Shown here: positions 44,495 to 52,725 of the stretch, piece after piece
Layout: the number at the start of each line of letters is the position of its first letter
How positions within the stretch are numbered: the stretch's first letter is position 1
NCBI RefSeq assembly: GCF_003096715.1
Contig: NZ_QEOL01000013.1
Span: 1-64,000, forward strand
DNA: 64,000 bases
Source of the DNA: Paraburkholderia silvatlantica
Lineage (GTDB): Bacteria; Pseudomonadota; Gammaproteobacteria; Burkholderiales; Burkholderiaceae
Reading direction: 5' to 3'
The notes under the pieces: generated by a model
What the model saw: the letters and a program-made list of their open reading frames with translations, nothing else
Told to the model about the DNA's origin: nothing
Databases searched by the model: none
Position numbers and translations under genes: made by a program

Positions 44495-45768
44495 TGGAAG
44501 ATCAAGCGGCCGACGCTGCCATCTATGAGCGTTTCGTCAACCCAGCATGGTCGAACATCGTTCGATCTACCGGGTTGGACATGAAACCGGTACGCGCTTC
44601 AGGTAGCTGGCTTTATATGGAGGACGGGAGAAAGATTCTGGACTTCGTCACGGGGTACGGAGCAATGCCGCTGGGTCATAACCCGTTTGCATTGCTCGAA
44701 CGCTTCAGTTCGGATCTGCAGACCCTGCTCCCCAACCTGAATCCGCTTGGCATATCCGCAGATGCCGGCGAGTTAGCCAAGAAGCTGATCGAGTTAGCCG
44801 GCATAGTTGATGGCAAAGTGTATTTTGGTAACGGTGGTGTCGATGCAGTCGAAGCCGCTCTCAAGTTTTCAATGGTTCATACAGGACGCACCGGCATCGT
44901 CACAATTGAGGGGGGATTTCATGGCCTCTCGCTGACGGCCACGTGGCTAGCTGGGTCCGATTTCTGGCGTCGTGACTTGCCTGCACCGCCTGCGCAGTTC
45001 AAACAATCGCCTTTGGGTGATACAGATTCTATCGGGTCTCTGCTTGCGAACAATGATGTGGCTGCCGTTTTGCTAGAACCCGTTCAGGGAACTGCCGGAG
45101 CACGCGTATGGAAACAGTGTGACCTGATGAAAGTGGCAGATCTGTGCGCAAAGCATGGAACGGTGCTCATCTTCGACGAGATTCTTTGCGGCATCGCGCG
45201 AACGGGGCATTGGTTTGCCTACCAGACATTGGATGTTCCCGCACCGCAGATAGTACTTATATCGAAGGCACTGACCGGGGGCATCTTCCCCGTATCCGCT
45301 GTCTTGATGCAAGATGCGATCTATCGGTCTGTGTTTGCAAGGGATAGCGCTGCCAAAATTCATGGGGCGACATTCAGCGGCAACCGACTTGGCATGCGTT
45401 GCGGTTCGCATGTGCTTTCCCTTTTACACGAACTTGACATTTGCTCAAACGTGCAAATACGTGGTGAGTATCTGAAGCTCGGTATCGATCGATTAGGCTC
45501 GAAACTTGGCTTCAGTTGCGAAGGCATCGGCCTTGCCCGTTCGATACACGCAATGCCGGAATGCGTGCATCGCTTTGGAGACGATGTAGCAGTCCAACTA
45601 TGGCATGCATTGCTGACGCGGAATGTGCTCACGATTCCCGCTGCTCACGACCTGACATCGGTGCGCCTTCTGCCGCCCTTAAACGTGACCGCAGATGAAG
45701 TGGATCTGTTCTTACGTATATTCGACGATGTACTGCAAGATCTTTTTAGTGAAGAGGGGGCCGCATGA
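44494..45768 (+). CDS. class III PLP aminotransferase
   Basis: 424 residues of the ornithine/GSA/omega-aminotransferase family: FVTGYGAMPLGHNPFALL, FGNGGVDAVEAALKF, EGGFHGLSLTAT, LIFDEILCGIARTG (PLP aspartate) and LISKALTGG (PLP lysine). The active site is complete. The family acts on terminal or omega amino groups, so Lys-derived or small-amine substrates fit. The ATG overlaps the preceding stop (TGATG) and the gene overlaps the transporter by 4 nt. Confidence 0.88.
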   Translation: MEDQAADAAIYERFVNPAWSNIVRSTGLDMKPVRASGSWLYMEDGRKILDFVTGYGAMPLGHNPFALLERFSSDLQTLLPNLNPLGISADAGELAKKLIELAGIVDGKVYFGNGGVDAVEAALKFSMVHTGRTGIVTIEGGFHGLSLTATWLAGSDFWRRDLPAPPAQFKQSPLGDTDSIGSLLANNDVAAVLLEPVQGTAGARVWKQCDLMKVADLCAKHGTVLIFDEILCGIARTGHWFAYQTLDVPAPQIVLISKALTGGIFPVSAVLMQDAIYRSVFARDSAAKIHGATFSGNRLGMRCGSHVLSLLHELDICSNVQIRGEYLKLGIDRLGSKLGFSCEGIGLARSIHAMPECVHRFGDDVAVQLWHALLTRNVLTIPAAHDLTSVRLLPPLNVTADEVDLFLRIFDDVLQDLFSEEGAA

Positions 45769-46670
45769 AAATAAGGCATATTTTATTAGCCTGCGTTGTC
45801 GCGGCAATTTGGGGACTAAGTTTTGTCGTAGTCGCTATCGGTTTGCGCGGCTGCCCGCCGCTGCTATTAGCTGCACTACGCTTCATGATTGTATTTGTAT
45901 TTGGCGTCGCCTTTCTTTCAAGGCCAACATTGCCACTAAAATTATACATTCGGGCCGGCTTATGTTTGGGTGTCATCCAGTTTGCATGTATGTTTTCAGC
46001 AATCCATTTGGGTGTTCCCGCTGGCATTGTGTCGGTGCTCGCACAGTTACAGGTATTCATCACGCTGCTATTATCGGGTATCGTACTTAGAGAACGATCC
46101 AATTCGATGCAGCAAAGCATGATGGCACTTGCATTGTTTGGCGTACTGCTACTTGGCTATGCGCGATATCACGCTACGCTTCCGATCACTCCAGTCATTC
46201 TGGCACTTCTTGGAGCCGCAGGCTTCGCGTGGGGAAACATTGAGTTAAAACGCGCGGGAAAAGTCGATATGTTCGCTTTTACTGTTTGGATGAGTCTAAT
46301 CCCACCAATTCCTTTGTTGCTTCTTTCTATTTTAATGGAAGGAGGGACGACAGGGCTATTCAATGCGCTGGAGCACCTGACCTGGATGAGCATATTGGCA
46401 CTACTCTTCCTTGCCGTAGCGGGGACACTATTTTCGCTTGGAGCTTGGGGAAAGTTAATGAACCTGTATCCCGCTGCGGTAGTCGCACCATTTTCACTGA
46501 TTAGCCCAGTTTTCGGTATGGTCGGTGGCTGGATCGTCCTCGGTGAACGCTACGATGCGGTAAGCATTATTGCATCGGGCCTAATCGTGCTAGCGCTCGC
46601 CGGAAACACCTATGTGTCGAGGAGTAACCGGCATCCCGTTAATAATCGGCGAGTACAAACCTCGACCTAA
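45765..46670 (+). CDS. EamA/DMT-family exporter
   Basis: 301 residues with ten membrane helices in two EamA repeats (ILLACVVAAIWGLSFVVVAIGLRGCPPLLLAALRF and the second from LALLGAAGFAWGNIELKRAG). The family exports amino acids and small metabolites across the inner membrane. In this train it is the obvious export step. AT-rich codons such as TTA and ATA are frequent, unlike the flanking chromosome. Confidence 0.87.
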   Translation: MKIRHILLACVVAAIWGLSFVVVAIGLRGCPPLLLAALRFMIVFVFGVAFLSRPTLPLKLYIRAGLCLGVIQFACMFSAIHLGVPAGIVSVLAQLQVFITLLLSGIVLRERSNSMQQSMMALALFGVLLLGYARYHATLPITPVILALLGAAGFAWGNIELKRAGKVDMFAFTVWMSLIPPIPLLLLSILMEGGTTGLFNALEHLTWMSILALLFLAVAGTLFSLGAWGKLMNLYPAAVVAPFSLISPVFGMVGGWIVLGERYDAVSIIASGLIVLALAGNTYVSRSNRHPVNNRRVQTST

Positions 46671-46685
46671 TGCGGAGTCAACGGA

Positions 46686-47117
46686 ATGACAATCGACGTA
46701 TTGCGTATATCAAGCGACAAAAAAGAATTGGATATCGATATCATTCACACTTTTCTGCACAACCATGCCGCATGGTCAAAGGGTATCTCAAGGGAAACTG
46801 TCGAGCGAGCCATTGAAGCGTCGCTCTGTTTCGGTGCATATGTGGGTAGTAGCCAGATCGGCTTCGCCCGCGTGGTGACCGACATGGCTACATTCGGCTA
46901 CCTCTGCGATGTGTTTATTCTGCCGGAATACAGATCGCGGGGGTATGCTGCAGCACTGATGGACCACATCTTCGGCTCCAATTTGCTTAAGCACTTGCGC
47001 AGGATTGTCCTTGTCACGACAAACGCACATGAAGTCTATCGCCCTCATGGGTTCGGTGCGCTAGCCAACCCGGAGCGGTACATGGAGTTATATAGGCCAG
47101 ACATCTACTCCGGGTGA
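46686..47117 (+). CDS. GNAT acetyltransferase
   Basis: 143 residues with the GNAT motif A VFILPEYRSRGYAAALMDHIF (R-x-x-G-x-A) and LVTTNAHEVYRPHGFGALANPERYMEL. Such small acetyltransferases modify amines; in product clusters they often confer self-resistance or tailor the product. It is the last gene of the train, 15 nt after the exporter. Confidence 0.85.
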   Translation: MTIDVLRISSDKKELDIDIIHTFLHNHAAWSKGISRETVERAIEASLCFGAYVGSSQIGFARVVTDMATFGYLCDVFILPEYRSRGYAAALMDHIFGSNLLKHLRRIVLVTTNAHEVYRPHGFGALANPERYMELYRPDIYSG

Positions 47118-47204
47118 ATCACATCTGTTTTTTTGATCGGTCTTTTCCGTAGTCGTCGGATTGACTGAGCTTCCCTCGGTTTTTCGCCTTCCAAGGGTCC
47201 CGAG

Positions 47205-47311
47205 TTATGCAGCGGCGTCCTTGGTCTGCTGGGCTTCGATCCAGTCCCGAAGGAACCGCTCCGGAGAAGCAAAGCCGAGCGACGAATGACGACGACTGCG
47301 GTTGTACAAGC
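47205..47311 (-). pseudogene. IS3-family transposase C-terminal fragment
   Basis: The minus frame reads LYNRSRRHSSLGFASPERFLRDW then IEAQQTKDAAA and a stop, the classic YN-x-RRHSSLG tail of IS3-family OrfB. Only about 35 codons remain. It marks the right boundary of the low-GC gene train. Confidence 0.75.
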
Positions 47312-47312
47312 C

Positions 47313-47508
47313 GTCAACACAACACCCATATTACCGAGTCGCGGGAAGTTCTCTATCGCTGGCACCCATGGTACGGACGTACGGTGTGGATCTTCAACTC
47401 TGTAGAGAAGAACGGAGCGACTGTTCTGCGCTGCGCGCTGGATTCGCTCGAGACGGCGCGCGTATCGGAGGTACCGCAGTGGATGTTCGATCCGGTTGCG
47501 TGTTGTCA
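47313..47508 (+). pseudogene. fragment of transposon-associated YRWHPWYG protein
   Basis: The plus frame reads VLYRWHPWYGRTVWIFNSVEKNGATVLRC ... VPQWMFDPVACC, a pattern familiar from small hypothetical proteins carried near transposons and plasmids. Its start is lost at the IS3 fragment and its end is cut at the DUF4411 fragment. Confidence 0.5.
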
Positions 47509-47628
47509 CATTACTTTCACCATCTCGTCTGCAACGAGTTGGTCAAACTCCTTCCACAGCGAGACAAAGCGCTTGCGATAGTAGTTTTTGTGTAGGTCCG
47601 AGATGACGTTGGTGTCAAGTACGTACAT
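47506..47628 (-). pseudogene. DUF4411-type PIN toxin, N-terminal fragment
   Basis: 40 residues, MYVLDTNVISDLHKNYYRKRF then VSLWKEFDQLVADEMVKVM, the N-terminus of a DUF4411 (PIN-like) protein with the first acidic residue of the active site. The remaining ~120 residues are missing. Its ATG overlaps the stop of the ImmA/IrrE-type fragment, as in intact two-gene modules. Confidence 0.6.
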
Positions 47629-47870
47629 CAGAGACCTCCCCCCGCGAATTTCTCTGCGAAGGTCGGCAAGTTCTTCGGCTTCAGGTTCAAATACTCGGCG
47701 AGCTGGCCGCGATCAAAGCGGTGCTGGTAATACCTGGTGAAAGCCAAATCGATATAGCGCTGGCCCAGATAAGCGCGCTGGCTGTTGTAATAGTTGCCCG
47801 ACGACTCGATATCCTTAGTACTACAGCCGTATATTTCTTTGCTATAGTTGTTCAGTACTACTACATGAGT
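47628..47870 (-). pseudogene. ImmA/IrrE-type antitoxin peptidase, C-terminal fragment
   Basis: The minus frame reads YYNSQRAYLGQRYIDLAFTRYYQHRF then DRGQLAEYLNLKPKNLPTFAEKFAG, the C-terminal section typical of ImmA/IrrE proteins paired with DUF4411 toxins. The HExxH part is absent, lost at the boundary with the transposase at 47879. Confidence 0.5.
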
Positions 47871-47878
47871 ATAAGCCG

Positions 47879-48583
47879 ATGCGGGCGATTGCGAAATCGT
47901 GGGAACGTGAACTGTACGCATTGCATGAACGTCTCGGACAGCTGTTCAGACGCCCCGAACCTCGGCAGCGCTCACTGGCCTATATGAAGGGGCTGCTGGG
48001 CACAGTCGAGCGCAAGAACGGCTGGCAACTTGCCGAGTGGATTGGCGAGGCAACGCTGGACGGCGTGCAACACCTTCTCGAGCGGGCGCAATGGGACGCC
48101 GATGCTGCGCGTGATGTACTACGCCAATATGTGGTTGAACGACTCGGCGAGCATGATGCAGTGCTGATTGTGGACGAAACTGGTTTCGTCAAGAAAGGTG
48201 AGCACTCGGCCGGCGTTCAACGCCAATACAGCGGCACGGCGGGCCGAATCGAGAATTGCCAGGTTGGCGTATTCCTTTGCTATGCCGGTCACGGCAGCAG
48301 TGCATTCATCGATCGCGCGCTGTATGTGCCGCGGGCATGGACCGATGACCCATCTCGCTGCAAGGCAGCCGGCATCCCACCGACGTTGGAGTTTGCAACG
48401 AAGCCACGGCTCGCGCGCAACATGCTTGAGCGTGCGCTGGATGCCGGTCTGCCATGCGGCTGGGTCACAGGTGACGAGGTTTATGGTGGTGATCGTGACC
48501 TGCGGTTGTGGCTTGAGTCACGCGGGCAGGCCTTCGTGCTGGCAGTAGCAAAGAATGAGCCGCTACAGTCACCCGAATTGTGA
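47879..48583 (+). pseudogene. IS701-family transposase, C-terminally truncated
   Basis: 234 residues with GLLGTVERKNGWQLAEWIGEAT, VLIVDETGFVKKGEHSAGVQRQYSGTAGRIENCQVGVFL (first catalytic Asp) and WVTGDEVYGGDRDLR (second Asp). The last third with the catalytic Glu is missing after KNEPL, so the gene is inactive. Confidence 0.85.
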
Positions 48584-48657
48584 CTATTTGAGGCTACGTT
48601 CCAAGCTGGCGAGCGAAGCAGGGTATTGATTTAAAAAGAAATTTTTATTGAACCATA

Positions 48658-48697
48658 CCCTCTTAATCCGTAGGTCGAGTGTTCGAGTCACTCGTAT
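48658..48697 (+). other. tRNA-Lys(CTT) 3' fragment, probable att site scar
   Basis: From the anticodon loop (CTCTTAA, anticodon CTT) through TCCGTAGGTC and a perfect T-arm (GAGTG-TTCGAGT-CACTC), the sequence matches the 3' part of a lysine tRNA. The sequence 5' of the loop (ATACC) cannot pair with TCCGT, so the 5' half is absent. Tyrosine integrases often cross over at the anticodon loop and leave exactly such fragments. Confidence 0.55.
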
Positions 48698-48698
48698 T

Positions 48699-48729
48699 TA
48701 AAGGGTTTGCAGCGATGCAAGCCCTTTTG
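48699..48729 (+). terminator. hairpin after the tRNA fragment
   Basis: AAAGGGTTTGCA and TGCAAGCCCTTT pair with one G-T wobble around a GCGA loop, followed by TGCTTTC. This resembles a tRNA-gene terminator and supports the view that tRNA 3' DNA was carried here. Confidence 0.5.
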
Positions 48730-48767
48730 CTTTCTACAAAAGCTGGCCCGTTTCTACAAAATCGGAC

Positions 48768-49850
48768 TCACGCCGCGACTTCCTGCACAGAACAAAATGA
48801 AAAATGACGTTCTGATTCGGCAGCGGTTCGATGAGCTTGAGCAGCAGGGTTTGACCGCACCACGCGAGACATAGCCCGCGAGAAGGCGCCGAACCCCGAC
48901 ATCGTCGCCCCGCCCACGAGCCCCGATGCGACTGCGGGAAGTTGCCATCCGATTGTTGCAAACAGTAGCCCCGTCACGAGCATCCCCAGCACAGCAGCAG
49001 CCGGCGAGACGGTTTCGAGCGTCGTCTGCGCCGACGCCGGAAGCGCCGACGCGTTGGCATCGGGCGCCGCTGTCGTGACCTGGAACGGTGCAAGGTCAGC
49101 GGAGAACGCCGCGAGCGCGAGTCCAAGAAATGCCGCCACCAGCACCTGGAGCAACGCATAGTTTGCGATCTTCGCCGTCCATGCCTCGAAGAAGCGCGCG
49201 GTGGGCCAGAACGCCGCGCACGCGATGAAGATGGGCCCGAGCGCCACTACCAGATCCAGCAGCATCCTCGCCATCATCACCTCGACAGTAAGGACAATCA
49301 GGAAGATGGCACCACCCAGCCCGGCCAGCCAGCCGTTGACCGCATCACAGACCGCCGCGACGATGCCGGCGATGCTCATGCCTTCGTGTGTCGACTTTTC
49401 ACCATAGGCATCCACCACGAGATCGATCTGCCGGTCGTAGCAGTCGAGTGTCTGGTAGATCCCTGCCGCACTGCTGCCCGTCACACTACCCGCACTGACG
49501 GTGCCACAGCCCGCGTTACCTGCACCGGCACTGGCAGCCGCTTTCCGAATCGTCTGTGCCAGTCCCGCCTTCGCCCCTTCCACTGCCGTCAGCACCTGCG
49601 ACTGGTAGATCCCGGAACCCAGCGCAATGGACAGTATCACGGCCATTTTCATGCTTCGCCATGCGCATGCCAGCACAGACTCGTGCGCCTCGCCACGGAT
49701 CACGGCAATGCCATAGACGACGATCCAGACAGTCACCTCGGTTGTCACCACAGGCACAATCGCACTGGACAGGGCCGAGGACACACTGGTCACGTAGGTC
49801 GACATGCCGTTTTCCAGCATGCCGCCCACTGCGGTAAAGAAGCCGCTCAT
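48768..49850 (-). CDS. VirB6/TrbL-like type IV secretion protein
   Basis: 360 residues with six or more membrane helices (e.g. IVPVVTTEVTVWIVVYGIAVI, GGAIFLIVLTVEVMMARMLLDLVVALGPIFIACAAF). The VirB6 hallmark is MLLDLVVALGPIFIA plus the long periplasmic loop. The C-terminus after SRVVRSNPAAQ (AHRTAAESERHFSFC...) looks unlike the usual family end and may be a fusion to foreign sequence. No other vir gene is nearby, so the secretion system is not functional here. Confidence 0.75.
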   Translation of the reverse strand: MSGFFTAVGGMLENGMSTYVTSVSSALSSAIVPVVTTEVTVWIVVYGIAVIRGEAHESVLACAWRSMKMAVILSIALGSGIYQSQVLTAVEGAKAGLAQTIRKAAASAGAGNAGCGTVSAGSVTGSSAAGIYQTLDCYDRQIDLVVDAYGEKSTHEGMSIAGIVAAVCDAVNGWLAGLGGAIFLIVLTVEVMMARMLLDLVVALGPIFIACAAFWPTARFFEAWTAKIANYALLQVLVAAFLGLALAAFSADLAPFQVTTAAPDANASALPASAQTTLETVSPAAAVLGMLVTGLLFATIGWQLPAVASGLVGGATMSGFGAFSRAMSRVVRSNPAAQAHRTAAESERHFSFCSVQEVAA

Positions 49851-50335
49851 CGGACACCTCCCGCCGCGTAGCCAGAGGTTACTAATTCGTACTGCAAACC
49901 AATCTGGAATGCGATCTCAGATGACAGGCGGTTGCAGGACCACACCCTTCAACGATGTGCGCAGGCACCGCGATGGCCGGGATAGGCCGTAAGGGGTACT
50001 GTACCGTGGACAATCTCATGGACAGCCTCCGTCTTCAGGAGGCCCGGGAAATCGACAGTGGCAGGCGGGAAATGTTCCTCACCGCGCCGGCGCAAATGCC
50101 AGGAGAGCACGCCACCGGAAGAGACCGGATTCCAGAAAACCAAAAGCCTGCTTGCGCAGGCTTTCATATGTTACGTTACGGCGAGTACATCCACACATCG
50201 ATATCACGGGCCGCTAACGTGTACTCGGTCGTGCTTCGCACGTTGGCCGGATCCAGTTGTGTTTTCTTTATAGACGGGTTCCGTCAACAAGGAACACCGG
50301 ACGGCAGGATAACGGGCGTAGCCCCGGGAGCCGCT
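49851..50335. other. intergenic region, no gene recognised
   Basis: 485 nt between virB6 and vapC. The only clear structure is the hairpin at 50143-50164 described separately. Open frames here are shadows of the neighbours or lack start signals. Confidence 0.4.
50143..50164 (-). terminator. Rho-independent terminator of vapBC
   Basis: AAAGCCTGC and GCAGGCTTT pair perfectly around TTGC. Read on the minus strand the stem is followed by TTTTGGTTTTC, so it can end the vapBC transcript about 170 nt past vapC. Confidence 0.6.
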
Positions 50336-50776
50336 TCATCCCGCCTGGTTGATCACCTCAAGATGGCGCACGCCGTCCGGTACGGCATCCACCACCAGCC
50401 TGCGATCGAAGGTGGCCAGGCTGCCACCGTGCAGGCGCGCGAGCGCAAGCAGATAAGTGTCGGTGACCTGGTCGGTCGCGAGCAGGCGGCTCGCGTCAAC
50501 ATGATCCGGATTGAGCAGGCTCGCGTCGTCGGGCCAGAATTCGTGGCCGGGGTGCGCGCGCAGCTGCGCAACGAGCGGCGCGACCGCTGCAGGCGTTTCC
50601 ATCGTGTTCGGGTAGCGCGGGTTCCCGATAATGCGCAGCACGCCGTTTTCGGTGAGCGGGCAGGTCGCCCAGGCGCCCCGCCCGACCCGGCCAAACCACA
50701 TATGCGCCGCTTCGTGCTGCACATGGCCGGCATCGAGTAGCGCGATCAGGACGTTCACGTCAAGCAGATACGCCAT
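50336..50776 (-). CDS. vapC: VapC-type PIN toxin
   Basis: 146 residues of the PIN ribonuclease fold: first acid in LLDVNVLIALLD (Asp6), CPLTENGVLRI with Glu, then DQVTDTYLLALARLHGGSLATFDRRL supplying the remaining acids. Complete, with its ATG overlapping the stop of vapB by one nucleotide, so translation is coupled. Cleaves RNA when not bound by VapB. Confidence 0.87.
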   Translation of the reverse strand: MAYLLDVNVLIALLDAGHVQHEAAHMWFGRVGRGAWATCPLTENGVLRIIGNPRYPNTMETPAAVAPLVAQLRAHPGHEFWPDDASLLNPDHVDASRLLATDQVTDTYLLALARLHGGSLATFDRRLVVDAVPDGVRHLEVINQAG

Positions 50777-51006
50777 CAGGGCGCCTCGTCGCGCAACTGG
50801 TTGACGAGTTCGGGCGTGACCGGACGCGCAGTGCGTGCGTTCGGCAGCACGGGCAGCCCGTTGCGCATGGCTGGCGAAGTCCCCGTCGGCTGCAGCGCCG
50901 CACGGGCGAGGGTGGACAGCACACGGCCAATCGAGACGCGCTCACGCTCGGCACGGGCACGCGCGAGCGCAAGCACATCGTCGTCGATATCGAGGGTGGT
51001 TCGCAT
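50776..51006 (-). CDS. vapB: VapB-type antitoxin
   Basis: 76 residues. MRTTLDIDDDVLALARARAERERVSIGRVLSTLARAAL is a ribbon-helix-helix DNA-binding domain; the C-terminal tail (ARPVTPELVNQLRDEAP) would wrap the toxin. The ATG at 51006 has AGGAGG just upstream; the track-like longer start adds six residues. Neutralises VapC and likely represses the pair. Confidence 0.85.
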   Translation of the reverse strand: MRTTLDIDDDVLALARARAERERVSIGRVLSTLARAALQPTGTSPAMRNGLPVLPNARTARPVTPELVNQLRDEAP

Positions 51007-51277
51007 GACGTCCTCCTGTGGCACATCGTCAGGATAACGCCGATCGCATCAAACATCAAGCATCAGTCATCATCCCTACCACACGGCAGTTGCCGCGAAG
51101 CAAGCTGTGGAACGTGCCCAGCGTCCCGCGCACTGCCGCTCCGATCCATCCGGCAGTGGATCCTCCGGCTCCCGATCAGGCCTCAGCCACAGCGCACCGA
51201 ATTCACAAATGCACGCCCCACCGTCCATCCTCAAAGATCGTCGGGATCAGGCTGGATCGCAAATGCGGATGAGCCCT

Positions 51278-51625
51278 TCACTGGCGTGGGTTGCGGTTTG
51301 CCTTCTGGCCCTCGTCCTTCAGTGTCGTCTCGGGGCTCTGCGCAGGTGCCCGGTTCGCCGTGCGCGCGGCATGACCCGCGCCGCCGCCTCTCCCGGCTGC
51401 ACGCAGCGCATACCGGATCGTGCCCGCCGCGATCCCGATGCCCGCACCGCGCGCCTGCTCGGCGATCTGCTCCAGGCTGTAGCCCTTCGTCTGCGCGTCG
51501 CGGATATGGACACGCAGAACGCGCATTGCGTCGCGCACCGTCACGCCCCCGCCGCGCCTCGGGGTTTTCCGGCAACGCATCGAAATCGCGTGCAAACGCC
51601 TCCCACTACGCTTTCGTGGCAACAG
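51278..51625 (-). pseudogene. plasmid mobilisation-type HTH protein, frameshifted
   Basis: Frame 1 reads WEAFARDFDALPENPEARRG; after a shift in a G-rich run near 51545 frame 2 reads VTVRDAMRVLRVHIRDAQTKGYSLEQIAEQARGAGIGIAAGTIRYALRAAG and a basic, disordered tail. This pattern (helix pair plus a GTxRYALR winged segment) recalls small DNA-binding proteins of mobilisable plasmids. Assignment from memory, so tentative. Confidence 0.4.
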
Positions 51626-51639
51626 ACATCCGCGCCTTC

Positions 51640-52370
51640 TGAACGCATCCGCGTCACGCCACCAGCACTTCATCCTGCGCACACGCAGCGCACCTGTCAA
51701 CGCCGCTTTGTCGCACGCGAAACGCAGGGGGACTGCCACGGACGCCGTGGGAAACCAAGAGCACAACGCACTTTTTTCGCACGTCGTACGCACGCAACGC
51801 ATCTGCCTTGACGCACCACCGTTCGCAGAATGTGCGCAATCGGTACGCACACCGGTTATCGCGACCTTGCGTGCTGCGAGGAAAGAAAAAGACGCGTGCA
51901 ATGAGCAGTAAAAGTGCAAGCCCTGCACCACGTGCGCGCATGCCATGCTGACGCGTTGTGTATTCCGCTGCACATGAAGAAGGACCCTGCGGGGCTCAGC
52001 CGGTTCATTGCCCATACGCACGCGTCACGCCAATTCGCAGGAGATACGCATCGGGAAGGCACACGCTGTCGACCGCGCATGCGCATTTCATCGCGTAACC
52101 ACAGCGCACACCTTTACGCACCCCGTTGACATCTTGATATAACACCATCACGCATACGCACATCGGTACGCACCTGGAAACGCACGCCGATACGCCGTCC
52201 GGACGCAACCGGTTAGTCACCGGTCGCGTAGGCTTGGCGCACGTATCTCGCATAATGTGCGCATGGGATGACGTCGCACATTCGCACTTGAGCGCACATC
52301 TTCCCGTACACCTTCGCGCACGCTGCTCGCATCGGTTGCGCATGTCATGCTATCGGGCCTGGTCACACGG
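51640..52370. repeat. region dense in a short (A/G)CGCA(C/T) motif
   Basis: About 730 nt with no credible gene but some two dozen occurrences of CGCAC or CGCAT, most preceded by A or G, e.g. GTACGCACGCAACGCAT near 51790, CATACGCACGCGTCACGC near 52015, and ACGCATACGCACATCGGTAC near 52152. Spacings are irregular. Minus-strand frames across it give Cys/Val/Arg-rich nonsense. May be iterons of a plasmid origin, a protein-binding array, or biased sequence. Confidence 0.45.
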
Positions 52371-52371
52371 T

Positions 52372-52608
52372 TTACGCGGTGGCGGAGTCGCTCGGTGACG
52401 AGAAAGCCATAAGCCGCTATGCACAGCGTCGCGTGGTGATGAAAGCCGCGCCAACTGCGACCCTCGAAATGTCCCAAACCAAGCTCCTGCTTGAGATCCT
52501 GATAATCGCGCTCGATACGCCAGCACAGTTTTGCAAGCCGTACCAGTTCCTTGATTGGGGTGTCGGCCGGCACGTACTCAGGAAATACTTGGTCGGCTCG
52601 ACTTCTTA
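52372..52608 (-). pseudogene. IS4/IS701-like transposase C-terminal fragment
   Basis: The minus strand reads EVEPTKYFLST, then after a 1-nt shift PADTPIKELVRLAKLCWRIERDYQDLKQELGLGHFEGRSWRGFHHHATLCIAAYGFLVTERL. The ERDYQDLK segment contains the catalytic Glu of DDE transposases. It belongs to a different subgroup from the 47879 transposase. Confidence 0.7.
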
Positions 52609-52725
52609 ATTCCTACGCGGGCGTTTCGGGCGTGCGACCGTCTGTTTCGGTCACCCGACTTCCACGTTTATCGATAAGCCCATCGGGAGCGGGCCAACAT
52701 TGGCTACGTGAGTGCTTGGGGATAC

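Noticed and set aside
49955..50740. 261-codon plus frame
   Set aside because: Runs antisense through vapC and has no ribosome binding site or domain.
51278..52021. Single 247-residue protein across the motif-rich region
   Set aside because: Only the last ~90 residues look like a protein; the first part is Cys/Arg/Val-rich translation of the CGCA motif array.
47879..52608. Idea that one IS701 transposase was split by an inversion of the segment between its two halves
   Set aside because: The N-terminal piece at 47879 and the C-terminal piece at 52372 belong to different transposase subgroups by their motifs, and about 100 middle residues would be missing.
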